A stretch of 64,000 nucleotides of DNA, taken from positions 9,550,501-9,614,500 of the forward strand of contig OY727094.1 of the NCBI GenBank assembly GCA_963402885.1. Reading direction: 5' to 3'. Below are positions 1-10,804 of the stretch, in pieces; the stretch's first letter is position 1; the number at the start of each line of letters is the position of its first letter. A model generated the notes under the pieces. It saw only the letters and a program-made list of their open reading frames with translations. It had not been told where the DNA came from and made no database searches. This DNA is from Antedon bifida. Its lineage: Eukaryota > Echinodermata > Crinoidea > Comatulida > Antedonidae. Made by a program: the position numbers and the translations under genes.

Positions 1-1830
1 CCATGTCTTTATGTCTTGATATATATTATTCAGTTGTCACATTTTGTTTACAACAAGATCTTATCGTTCAAGAAATCTTTAGTACACTTTACACAAACGT
101 ATGGTGTCTAAATGTAATGTTTTTACAAAGAGAGAAGTCAACAATAATGCACTGCATACATAGAAAAGCCAGCAATTCTGTAATGTTCGTTACATAACAG
201 GAGAGAAATATTAACTCTTCAATACATTACACAACATATTATTGATGTGATATATATTTCAAAGAAAACGATTATTTAACCATGGACTCTGTGGAATTAG
301 AATCAACAACAGATCAATTATTGCAACCCAATAGTCTATGTGAGCTTTTCAATAATATATTGCACTGCGGCTTAACATAACCAATAGCAATTAAACTTCT
401 GAGTATAATCGCTACAATTAATCAACATATTGTTATATAATACTTCTAACGAAAGTATTGTATTACTAGTAGGCCTACTATCATCATAACGTAAATAAAA
501 ACAACTTTCTTGATGTTTAACAACATTATTTTGTTCAAGTTATTCACTGTCTACACTATCAAACTGTGTGTGACGTCCACTGTGGTAATATGATATAATG
601 ATAGTGTGTCTATAAAAGCACCCTTAATCATTCGAGAAAACTGTTTTTAGATTACACTAATGCCGACATTGACAAACATGTGCAATAAGGTGAATTATGT
701 AAAAAAAAAACAACAACATGCTCAAACACCAAAACCACTTCTACCATTACTCATAATTTCAAAGTTGTAATAAAACAAAATATATGCAAATGATATAGAC
801 TGGAAGAACTCTGTTTTGCTGAGCTAGATTTCAGGAATTAAAGGAAAGTTTGAAGTCAATAAACCAGCAGTATTTAACTGCCAGTATAGTATTTAGTGAG
901 GATTTAAATTAGTGATGCAGAACAATTGAATAACATCAATTTTGTGACAGAGTTTTACCATTTAACCTAATATGTAGTACATGGATAATTATCTAATCTT
1001 ATTTGTTTTTATAAATATACATTTTCCATATTTTCTTAAAGAATCTTGGAGGTATAAACATAACTCCATAGAAAAGTAATAGATTATTGATCTATGTTGA
1101 AGTGATTTTGAGTGAAGTTTTATCATCATATCAATTGTATACATATAACATAAATTTAGAAAAAAAATGTGTTTTTTTTTATTACTAAATCTTGTTTTAA
1201 ATGAAAATTGTTAAATGTGAACACAATTTGTTAGAGTAAGTTTAGCAATTGCACATTTATTTATTTGCCATTTATTATTAGAAGCAATCCTTATAGTGAT
1301 ACCATTTGTTTTGTTGTTGATACCGACATAACGAGACACACATAATACACCAACCTTTTTGTTAACGTTTATTGATTTGGTTTATACATTTATTTATATT
1401 TATATCTCCTTGTACATCAGTTTATGTAAATGTTATATATACAGTAGATTTGCGTGTAAGCTTGGGCGATGCAAAACCATACACATAGAAGCTACATAAA
1501 CAGTTTACTAAACTAAGTGAAGGACAATGATATTTTGCAATAAAGATAAACTAAAACTTTTCTATATAGTGTGGTTTGAACAATGAACCTTTTGACCATG
1601 TTGCTAGATTACCTTGGTTGAACATTGTCACAATAGAACTATAATATTTATTGATTATAAACAGTAACATAACAAATTACATCATGATGTACTGTAGGGC
1701 TATTCAAACGTTGTGATAACAACACCAAGGCAAGAAAACAAATAATTTATAACATTTGTGTTAACATCAATGCTGATACGCATGGACGCAGTCGGTTATA
1801 ATCTAAGATCGTATAGCGCCACCACTCGGC
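1..1830. other. AT-rich intergenic DNA, no gene seen
   Basis: Only short chance reading frames are present, the longest being 64 codons at the very start with no recognisable motif. One TAGGCCTA-type word lies near 472. Homology to the tandem array begins at about 1833, where the sequence becomes alignable with 6745 and 10805. Confidence 0.6.
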
Positions 1831-2052
1831 TGTGTTTAATACTGGAAAAAAATATTATAAGTAAACAAATATTTTTGAATTTATAATTATGATTTAACAT
1901 TGCCTCATTTCTTTTAAAGGTATAACAATGTCAGTTTAGCAAACAGGTATATGTTTACAATTTTTATAGCCATAAACAAACTTTTTGTGATGGATGTATA
2001 ATAGTGTCACTTGGATTTGTTTTAAAGTAGATCTACTGTTCTAAAAACATAC

Positions 2053-2244
2053 CCTACGCCATCACACTCGCACGCCCTCATGTGTTGTTGTTGCAGTGCG
2101 CCACCTTGCGCCCTATCGAGCGACCTCGTGGTCGCCATAATATGTGTTAGTGGGTCCTAGTAGGCTTAGTGTCGATTGATATTATTTTGGTTTATTAAAA
2201 GTGTTCATATCTACGTGAAAGTGATTAGTCTTTATTGCCGCTAC
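2053..2244. mobile_element. Insertion of about 192 bp unique to unit 1, unclassified
   Basis: Units 2 and 3 read continuously from aaacatac into agtcaagcattacg. Unit 1 has about 192 bp between these points, GC-richer than its surroundings (it contains gcgccaccttgcgcc). Only a 2-3 bp repeat flanks it. I see no terminal inverted repeat or tail, so it could be an insertion in unit 1 or sequence lost before units 2 and 3 were copied. Confidence 0.45.
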
Positions 2245-3133
2245 AGTCAAGCATTACGTATCAGACGTATCTGTTCTTCAGATTTAGATTTTCAGAACTA
2301 ACCGGACATCTCCGGAATAGAAATTACAAGTAGGAAGTATGACTGTCGTGAGCCAGCCATAATTTGAATATGCTAATTGGAAAGTTTAATATCACATTTA
2401 GATATATTCGCAATGCACTTAGGTGGTCTAAAATCAACCGTTAAGGAGTTCAAAATGGTATAGTAAAAACGGCCATTTTGAATTTATGCTAATTAACCCA
2501 AAATAGTTTTACTTACTGAACAAAGTATCAGAGGGTACATTTTAAACTTATGAATTAGTCTACGCTTTATAGTATTTGAAAATTATCTAAGTGTTATTTG
2601 ATTTGGTATTTTTAGTTGCCATATAAAAACACTTTTATTTTACTGACTAATTTAAAGCAAAAGGTATATTAAATAAATATACTGTATGGTAAACAGTATC
2701 AAACTTATTTATTTCTGTCTTTTGTGAGTTCTTCCTACTTGCATTTCATCGAAAAAACGTATCGTTCTTTAATAAATAGGTAGATTTAGAGTATTTAGAA
2801 GTAAATTACGTTATCATAGAAACGTGTCCACGTAAAATATAAAGAGAGTCTATAAAAATATACAAACAAATTAGCATGATCCTTAAAAAGTAGAAATAAT
2901 GGTACAGTTTGGATGTTGGACATGAAACATGTTGGGTAATTTATGTACAAATAACATAATTATACGTGTATACAAGCACACACGAAATATAAGGGTCACT
3001 AGGCCTACACAGACGTACTTTTTTGGTAGTTTTTTTGTGTAAACATATTTTGCACAACTACTGATGACAACAACAAAAATATGTGGATTTTCATAACATT
3101 TAGTTTTCAAGCTGTCTGAATAAAAAACCAAAA

Positions 3134-3820
3134 TCAAGTCAAATAGTTGACAAATAACTGTTCTATAATTTTAATTAATAATTGTGTTGTGTCATAATCA
3201 GGAATATGAATTACAGTAAAACTTGACTTCATTTCATTTAAATTTGCATATGCTCTATAAATGTCTCCCTCTCTAAGCGACAGTTTTGCACTTACATACA
3301 AAATAATAACAATCGGATTAATGTAAAAAGTAGTGGGTAAAGTTGTAACAAGATGAAATATGTCTTCATCAATCATTTTCCAAGCACAAGTATACATCCA
3401 TGTAACATTACTTTTACATATTAAAAACTTTCTTAGTTTCTTCACTACAGCTTTGTCTCCTTTGACTTTGCTAAGTACCGGTTCAAACTTGGCAAGCATC
3501 TCTCTCAGTTTTTCCTCATCATTCATTAAATAGTAATATTTAATGACATTAGTTTTAGTACCTATACCCTGATCACTCCATCCATCAGGGTACACAAGAT
3601 CTGATTCTTTCTCATAACATTTCAATGATTTATTGAGGTAGTCATGCCAATCATCTCTGCCAGTACTTTGTAAATGTTTCAATGCTCCTATATAAGCATC
3701 TCCTAAACTACAATACAAACTATGCTTTAAAAATGTCTTGTAGTCACTTGGTACTATTTTGTCATCATTTTCGAGGACAGATTCAATCATATCTTCTATT
3801 TTGAGTTTGAGAGTTTTCAA
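3134..3820 (-). CDS. C-terminal-region-only cGLR relative, copy 1 (228 aa)
   Basis: An open frame of 228 codons matches about residues 445-675 of the intact protein at 25502-27529. It shares the TFLKHSLYCSLGDAY, NVIKYYYLMNDEEKL, LAKFEP and EGDIYRAYANLNEMKS blocks, and has no Mab-21 catalytic part. Cognate sequence continues upstream to about 4010 but needs a frame change near 3910, where TGA interrupts the frame. Upstream (4020-4260) lies a relative of the cGLR 5' flank, so this may be a truncated gene with its old promoter. Either it is a pseudogene or a stand-alone C-terminal protein. The indels separating it from its two sister copies all preserve the frame, which mildly favours selection. 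Confidence 0.45.
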   Translation of the reverse strand: MKTLKLKIEDMIESVLENDDKIVPSDYKTFLKHSLYCSLGDAYIGALKHLQSTGRDDWHDYLNKSLKCYEKESDLVYPDGWSDQGIGTKTNVIKYYYLMNDEEKLREMLAKFEPVLSKVKGDKAVVKKLRKFLICKSNVTWMYTCAWKMIDEDIFHLVTTLPTTFYINPIVIILYVSAKLSLREGDIYRAYANLNEMKSSFTVIHIPDYDTTQLLIKIIEQLFVNYLT

Positions 3821-4010
3821 TGGATCATCTCTTTTAGATAATATGTATTCTCCTATGATAAAATGAAATATAGAACAATCAAACGTAGTTAAATGTAGAA
3901 ATAGTTTGTCTCATCGACAAAATGATCTTTATTGTTTACTATATTATCCTTCATTGCGTCAATTCCAATTCGGTTATTTGGTGGTGGAGACTCATGTTTT
4001 CAGCAGTCGC
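3821..4010 (-). pseudogene. Frameshifted remnant upstream of copy 1
   Basis: On the minus strand two frames together recover sequence like the middle of the cGLR protein. NRIGIDAMKDNIVNNKDHF (about 3985-3915) corresponds to the RYGIEIMKYMVTNKEYF block of the 16.7-kb copy. KLFLHLTTFD (about 3905-3875) corresponds to the LTTL-F block of intact copies. The frame change between them and loss of everything further N-terminal show that the parental gene was truncated here. Confidence 0.6.
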
Positions 4011-4019
4011 AACAAGAAA

Positions 4020-4260
4020 ACCTGACATAACTTTGCTCGATAGGCCTGTTACCGGTTCAATCTAATCCAATCTGGTATTTATAAGTTGGAGTAAGTACAC
4101 AAACTTATGCTTGTTTCCAGTAATACCCCGATATCTAAGTAGGAAAACCACCAAAGTGAACCTAAAGGTAACTACTGTATGTTGTACAATACATACAACT
4201 CTCTCTCTTAATTATTTATCAGTACAGATTATATAATAATAGTTTTATTGCTTACAACTT
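4020..4260 (-). promoter_or_regulatory. cGLR 5' flank copy A (unit 1)
   Basis: This stretch aligns with the second 5' flank at about 6010-6510, sharing caatctaatccaatctggta, gagtaagtacacaaa, gtttccagtaata and cagattat. The second flank in turn aligns with DNA just upstream of the start codon of the split pseudogene at 18494 and, loosely, of the intact gene at 27529. Its position upstream of the 228-codon frame suggests a retained 5' UTR or promoter. Activity is inferred only from position and similarity. Confidence 0.5.
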
Positions 4261-5048
4261 GTATATAAGGAACTCACTAAGTAACATAGCACTTTAAAGG
4301 CCAAAATAAGGTCAGTCTTTTAGTTAATGTCAGTTCAACCAGTTTGATTTTGGAATGAGACATGACACACATACCTGTACTTCACTTCTTGATTATGATG
4401 TACTATTGTTGTATTTAAACATCTTATACCAAGGTCATAAAACAAGTAAAATTGTCATTAAACTGCATTATGAATATGTGACTTTGAAATATTGACCTTA
4501 TTATTACGTTGTATCTCCACAAAACATCATTTTACAGGAAGACGCAAAATAACTGTCTTTTGTTTGTGTTTTGTAAGTTGTGCTTGTAAAGTACCACTAA
4601 GTAAAATATTACAAAATAATAAATACATTAATGAATAACGTTTTGCTTATAAATCAAAGTATTTGAATTATTCACAAAAATATGAGGTTTTTCGATGATT
4701 TTAACAAAATTCCTAGATTTCACTGTAGTTTTGGTTTTAAAAGATTTGTATGACCATTCCAGACCTCGTTGCTAGTAAGGCATATGTTTTTCAACAACAA
4801 AAAAACACAAATGTTAAGATTTGTAATTGGGTGTTGCTTTAATATTTGCTCAGTAACAGTAGCATATTAGGTACAAGAATAGAGATACATGATTTTGGTA
4901 CATACAATAACTCATGAATATGATGTGTGCTTAGTTAGACTCCAGATATCAGTAGTAAAACAAATAGAAAATAATATAAAGTGCATAACCTATTATTAAC
5001 CTTGTTTAGTACCTAAAAAAAGTATGTTTTTGCTCAAATTTAAGTACA

Positions 5049-5386
5049 GAGTGATGGTGTAATGGTAATATCGGACTAGCATGTGATAGGCATGGGTTCG
5101 AGGTTATCTGTACCATACTAATTGCATCCTTAGGCAAGGTGCTTTACTCTCATTGCCTTGTCCTTCGGATGGGATGTAAAGCCGTTGGTCCCGTGTACTT
5201 AACAGTGCACGTTAAAGAACTTGGTACACTATATTCGAAAAGAGTAGGGGATCGTCTCCCGGTGTGCTGATCTGGTAGGCGCTGCACTGCTGGCTGCCGT
5301 GGGTCCGTAGAGGGCCTAATCCGAATTTCTTCAGTTTCCAGTTAAGCTTGAGGACAAATATGAATACCTTTACCTTTACCTTTACA
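5049..5386 (+). mobile_element. tRNA-derived SINE with Nin-DC-like core
   Basis: The 5' part resembles a tRNA internal promoter, with an A-box-like TGGTGTAATGG and a B-box-like GGGTTCGAGGT. The centre carries the conserved words tccttcggatgggatgtaa, ggtcccgtgtact, gcacgttaaagaac and cgaaaagagtaggggatcg, typical of the Nin-DC domain of metazoan SINEs. The 3' end is a short (tttacc)n tail. Units 2 (near 9412) and 4 (near 20535) read straight through the empty site, so the element entered unit 1 alone. The flanking repeat is only taca. Confidence 0.85.
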
Positions 5387-5959
5387 ATGTTTTTAACTAT
5401 GCTTACCAGTTGTGGCCAATGCCTTCAAAGCCAAAGTTAAGAAAATATTTGTCACTATGGTTTGTGCCACTATTCAATTATATTTTTGTTTACTCGCCAT
5501 CTTATGTGTTAGGAAGCCGTAAGCCAGTTACTAGTTCTATTTACTCTTTTTTTCATAAAAATTTAAAGGCATAAGTAATGTCATTTGCGTAATAGAAACT
5601 TTATTTTTTGTAAATATGATATTTGTCGGTAAAAGGTTACGAAATTGTTTTCAGATGTATTATTATTTATTACTAATAATAATAATATCCTAGATTTATA
5701 TAGTCTAATGCTGTGGAACCTCTAAGCGCTGACCATTATTTCAATCAAACACGTTAGAAACTCCCATAATGCAGCTAGTGAAGTTGTGATGTGTAAACTG
5801 CGGATAAAAAATGATTACAAAAATGTTGATTAAATATTAACATGTATTGACCTGATAGTTCCTGAATATGATGTGTGCTTATTTACCACCATCAGCAAAA
5901 CAAATAAATGATAACATATTAACTTTCAAATTACTTCAATGATAATACTGCACGTATGC

Positions 5960-6740
5960 AGTCAATGATTTGTATAGAGCTTCTATAATTATGTTTATGA
6001 TAAGTCAGTGGCCCACTGGTCCAATCTAATCCAATCTGGTACAATAAGTTTGAGTAAGTACACAAATATATCTTTGTTTCCAGTAATACAATGAAAAAAA
6101 GAGAAAAATCTAAGCAGAAAAAACAATGTGAACCGAAAACCAACAACAACTACTGTAGTATATGTGGTACAGTACATACAATTCTATAAAACAGAAAGAT
6201 GAAAAGGAAGGAAAGGAAAACAACGCTTCAATACGTTAGCCAAATTTTATAAGAGGGTATGTGCCAATATAACCAATTATGTTTAGGTTTTAAAAGATAT
6301 CCAAGTATGTTATGTTTTAAAAAAGATATCTCTTTTAACCATATAATTGTACATACATTTTTTAAATATGTAATCTTTGTTTATCCTTGTCATGAATGGA
6401 ATAATGAATAAAAGTGGGCTAAACCCACGAAAGAGAAAAAAAACATACAATTCTAGAATGCTCTCAATTAATTATCAGTACCTGGTTCAGATTATGTAAA
6501 TATTGTAAAGATATTGATGAGGCCTACTGTTTGTGTTAGAACTGGAACTGGAAACGGAACTAACAGTAGAACTAGATTTGAACTCGTGGCGGCTTAATAA
6601 TACTTTGTCGGATGTTTAAGTCATTTTTAAAATTTCTTTTCGGGTTATCCATGGAAATGCAACATCCACATAATTTTAAAATATATGAACGTCGGCAATT
6701 ATTATTGGTTATAATTTAACAAAAAAAAACCAATGGCCTA
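5960..6740 (-). promoter_or_regulatory. cGLR 5' flank copy B (unit 1), start codon lost
   Basis: It is homologous to the 5' flank and first codons of the split pseudogene (start at 18494). There the minus strand begins ATG GAA GCT CTA TAC AAA TCA. Here the ATG is ATA, and coding similarity stops after about seven codons, where unrelated spacer begins. It contains a copy of the conserved upstream motif (6488-6513) and a retroposed LINE tail (6187-6442). No gene body remains attached. Confidence 0.55.
6187..6442 (+). mobile_element. 5'-truncated LINE 3' end with 13-bp target duplication
   Basis: About 256 bp lie between perfect copies of acatacaattcta (6174-6186 and 6443-6455). The insert ends on the plus strand with aatgaataaaagtggg, a cccacgaaagag motif and an A-run, which resembles a LINE 3' UTR. 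The related flank at 4020-4260 lacks it. The same insertion is present in unit 2 (10257-10496) and at 18958-19211, so it predates those duplications. Confidence 0.65.
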
Positions 6741-7913
6741 ATTATCAATAACTGTGTTTAATACTGGAAAAAAATATTATAAGTAAAAAAATATTATAAG
6801 TAAACAAATATTTTTGATTTTTTAATTATGCTTTAAAACTGCCTCATTTCTTTTAAAGGTATAACAAGGTCAGTTTAGCAAACAGGTATATGTTTACAAT
6901 TATTATAGCCATAAGCAAACTTGTTGTGATGGATGTATAATAGTGTCACTTGGATTTTTTTTAAATAGATCTACTGTACTAAAACATACAGTCAAGCATT
7001 ACGTATCAGACGTATCTGTTCTTCAGATTTAGATTTTCAGAAGTAACCGGACATCTCCGGAATAGAAATTACAAGAAGGAATTAATTATGACTGTCGTGA
7101 ACCATAATTTAAATATGCTAATTGGAAAGTTTAATATCACATTTATATCTACTTGCAATGCACTTAAGTGGTCTAAAATCAACCGTTAAGGAGATACGGA
7201 GCTTCAAAATGGTATAGTAATAGCGGCCATTTTGAATTTATGCTAATTAACCCACTTTCTGACGTCCGAAAAATGTTGGTAAACTTTGTAAATGATGTTC
7301 ATTTTAACAAGGAGAAGAAACTTGCATTCCTACAGTTCGTAAATTGTTCGCATAGTATAATGTCATTACAAACAACAATTTGGTATTTTTAGTTGCCATA
7401 TATTTCATTTTTATTATTTTACTGACTGATTTACTGCAAAAGGTATATTAAATAATTATACTGTATGGTAAACAATATCAAATATATTTATTTTTGTCTT
7501 TTGTGAGTTCTTCCTACTTTTATTTCATCGAAAAAACGTATCGTTCTTTATTAAATAGGTAGATATACAGTATTTAAAAGTAAATTACGTTATCGTAGAA
7601 ACGTGTCCACGTAAAATATAAAGAGAGTCTATAAAAGTATACAAACAAATTAGCATGATCCTTAAAAAGTAGAAATAATGGTACAGTTTGGATATTGGAC
7701 ATAAATCATGTTGGGTAATTCATGTACAAATAACATAATTATACGTGTATACAAGCACACAAGAAATATAAGGGTCACTGGGCCTACACAGACGTACTTT
7801 TTTGGTAGTTTTTTTGTGTAAACATATTTTTTCACAACTACTGATGACAACAACAAAAATATGTGGATTTTCATAACATTTAGTTTTCAAGCTGTCTGAA
7901 TAAAAAATCAAAA

Positions 7914-8156
7914 TCAAGTCAAATAGTTGACAAATAATTGTTCTATAATTTTAATTAATAATTGTGTTGTGTCATAATCAGGAATATGAATTACAGTAAA
8001 ACTTGACTTCATTTCATTTAAATTTGCATATGCTCTATAAATGTCTCCCTCTTTAAGCGACAGTTTTGCACTCTTGTAGTCACTTGGTACTATTTTGTCA
8101 TCATTTTCGAGGACAGATTCAATCATATCTTCTATTTTGAGTTTGAGAGTTTTCAA
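7914..8156 (-). pseudogene. cGLR C-terminal remnant, copy 2, large in-frame deletion (80 aa)
   Basis: The frame starts MKTLKLKIEDMIESVLENDD like copy 1, then jumps at about 8073 from IVPSDYK directly to SAKLSLKEGDIYRAYANLNEMKSSF. Relative to copy 1 this removes 148 codons (444 bp) without breaking the frame. The central helical segment with the YYYLMNDEEKL block is gone. It is probably non-functional as a folded domain. Confidence 0.7.
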
Positions 8157-8600
8157 TGGATCATCTCTTTTAGATAATATGTATTCTCCTATGATAAAAT
8201 GAAATATAGAATAATCAAACGTAGTTAAATGTAGAAATAGTTTGTCTCATCGACAAAATGATCTTTATTGTTTACTATATTATCCTTCATTGCGTCAATT
8301 CCAATTCGGTTATTTGGTGGTGGAGACTCATGTTTTCAGCAGTCGCAACAAGAAAACTTGACATAACTTTGCTCGATAGGCCTGTTACCGGTTCAATCTA
8401 ATCCAATCTGGTATTTATAAGTTGGAGTAAGTACACAAACTTATGGTTGTTTCCAGTAATACCCCGATATCTAAGTAGGAAAACCACCAAAGTGAACCTA
8501 AAGGTAACTACTGTATGTTGTACAATACATACAACTCTCTCTCTTAATTATTTATCAGTACAGATTATGTAATAATAGTTTTATTGCTTACAACTTGTAG
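8157..8600 (-). pseudogene. Frameshifted remnant and 5' flank A of copy 2
   Basis: This repeats 3821-4260 of unit 1 almost exactly: the frame-disrupted middle-region remnant (to about 8345) followed by the cGLR 5' flank A (about 8360-8600). The disruptive TGA upstream of the C-terminal frame is shared with copies 1 and 3, so the truncation predates the tandem duplication. Confidence 0.5.
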
Positions 8601-10029
8601 ATAAGGAACTCACTAAGTAACATAGCACTTTAAAGGCCAAAATAAGGTCAGTCTTTGAGTTAATGTCAGTTCAACCAGTTTGATTTTGGAATGAGACATG
8701 ACACACATACCTGTACTTCACTTCTTGATTATGATGTACTATTGTTATATTTAAACATCTTATAACAAGGTCATAAAACAAGTAAAATGGTCATTAAACT
8801 GCATTATGAATATGTGACTTTGAAATATTGACCTTATTATTACGTTGTATCTCCACAAAACATCATTTTACAGGAAGACGCAAAATAACTGTCTTTTGTT
8901 TGTGTTTTGTAAGTTGTGCTTGTAAAGTATTAGGCATAATACATTGGAAAAGTACCACTAAGTAAAATATTACAAAATAATAAATACATTAATGAATAAC
9001 GTTTTGCTTATAAATCAAAGTATTTGAATTATTCACAAAAATATGAGGTTTTTCGATGGTTTTAACAAAATTCCTAGAATTCACTGTAGTTTTGGTTTTA
9101 AAAGATTTGTATGACCATTCCAGACCTCGTAGCTAGTAAGGCATGTGTTTTTCAACAACAAAAATACACAAATTAATGTTAAGATTTGTAATTGGGTGTT
9201 GCTCTAATATTTGCTCAGTAACAGTAGCATATTAGGTACAAGAATAGAGATACATGATTTTGATACATACGATAACTCATGAATATGATGTGTGCTTAGT
9301 TAGACTCCTGATGTCAGTAGTAAAACAAATAGAAAATAATATAAAGTGCATAACCTATTATTAACCTTGTTTAGTACCTAAAAAGAGTATGTTTTCGCTC
9401 AAATTTAAGTACAATGTTTTTAACTATGCTTACCAGTTGTGGCCAATGCCTTCAAAACCAAAGTTAAGAAAATATTTGTCACTATGGTTTGTGCCACTAT
9501 CCAATTCTATTTTTGTTTACTCGCCATCCTATGTGTTAGGAAGCCGTTAGCCAGTTACTAGTTCTATTTACTCTTTTTTTCATAACAATTTAAAGGCATA
9601 AGTAATGTCATTTGCATAATAGAAACTTTATTTTTAGTATTTCTACCTTGTGGATTTTGAAAATGATGTTTTAAGAACTGTAAATATGATATTTGTTGGT
9701 AAAAGGTTACGAAATTGTTTTCAGATGTATTATTATTTATTACTAATAATAATAATATCCTAGATTTATATAGCCTAATGCTGTGGAACCTCTAAGCGCT
9801 GACCATTATTTCAATCAAACACGTTAGAAACTCCCATAATGCAGCTAGTGAAGTTGTGTTGTGTAAACTGCGGATAAAAAATGATTACAAAAATGTTGAT
9901 TAAATATTAACAGGTATTGACCTGATAGTTCCTGAATATGATGTGTGCTTATTTACCACCATCAGCAAAACAAATAAATGATAACATATTAACTTTCAAA
10001 TTACTTCAATGATAATACTGCACGTATGC

Positions 10030-10800
10030 AGTCAATGATTTGTATAGAGTTTCCATAATTATGTTTATGATAAGTCACTGGCCCACTGGTCCAATCTAAT
10101 CCAATCTGGTACAATAAGTTTGAGTAAGTACACAAATATATCTTTGTTTCCAGTAATACAATGGAAAAAAGATAAAAATCTAAGCAGAAAAAACAATGTG
10201 AACCGAAAACCAACAACAACTACTGTAGTATATGTGGTACAGTACATACAATTCTATAAAACAGAAAGATGAAAAGGAAGGAAAGAAATACAACGCTTCA
10301 ATACGTTAGCAATATACAACAATATAACCAATTATGTTTAGGTTTTAAAAGATATCCAAGTATGTTATGTTTGAAAAAAGATACCTCTTTTAACCATATA
10401 ATTGTACATACATTTTTAAAATATGTAATCTTTGTTTATCCTTGTCATGAATGGAATAATGAATAAAAGTGGGCCAAACCCATGAAAGAGAAAAAAACAT
10501 ACAATTCTAGAATGCTCTCAATTAATTATCAGTACCTGGTTCAGATTATGTAAATATTGTAAAGATATTGATGAGGCCTACTGTTTGTGTTAGAACTGGT
10601 AGATAAGGAAACGGAACTAACAGTAGAACTAGATTTGAACTCGTGTCGGCTTAATTATACTTCGTCGGAAGTTTAAGTCATTTTTTAAATTTCTTTTCGG
10701 GTTATCCATGGAAATGCAACATGCACATAATTTTAAAATATATGAACGTCGACAATTAATATTGGTTATAATTTAACAAAAAAAAACCAATAGCCTAATT
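10030..10800 (-). promoter_or_regulatory. cGLR 5' flank copy B (unit 2)
   Basis: Same structure as 5960-6740. The ATG is intact here, but the frame closes after 16 codons where it runs into array spacer. It contains the retroposed LINE tail at 10257-10496, between copies of acatacaattcta at 10244-10256 and 10497-10509. Confidence 0.5.
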
Positions 10801-10804
10801 ATCA

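Larger units (their letters stand above)
1833..6745. repeat. Tandem array unit 1 (about 4.9 kb)
   Basis: First of three direct tandem units. It opens with the segment around tgtgtttaatactgg, seen again near 6751 and 10811. In order it holds: a 192-bp insertion found only here (2053-2244), a cGLR C-terminal reading frame on the minus strand, a cGLR 5' flank copy, a spacer carrying a SINE, and a second cGLR 5' flank copy. Long stretches match units 2 and 3 almost base for base. Size differences come from separate insertions and deletions. Confidence 0.85.
6746..10804. repeat. Tandem array unit 2 (about 4.1 kb)
   Basis: Direct repeat of unit 1 with the same order of parts. It lacks the unit-1 insertions at 2053-2244 and 5049-5386, and has lost part of the C-terminal frame. 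It keeps segments (for example near 7255-7370) that unit 1 has deleted. Confidence 0.85.

Noticed and set aside
10269-10466. A 65-codon plus-strand frame in unit 2
   Set aside because: It lies in the retroposed LINE 3' tail and is interrupted in the sister copy at 6187-6442.
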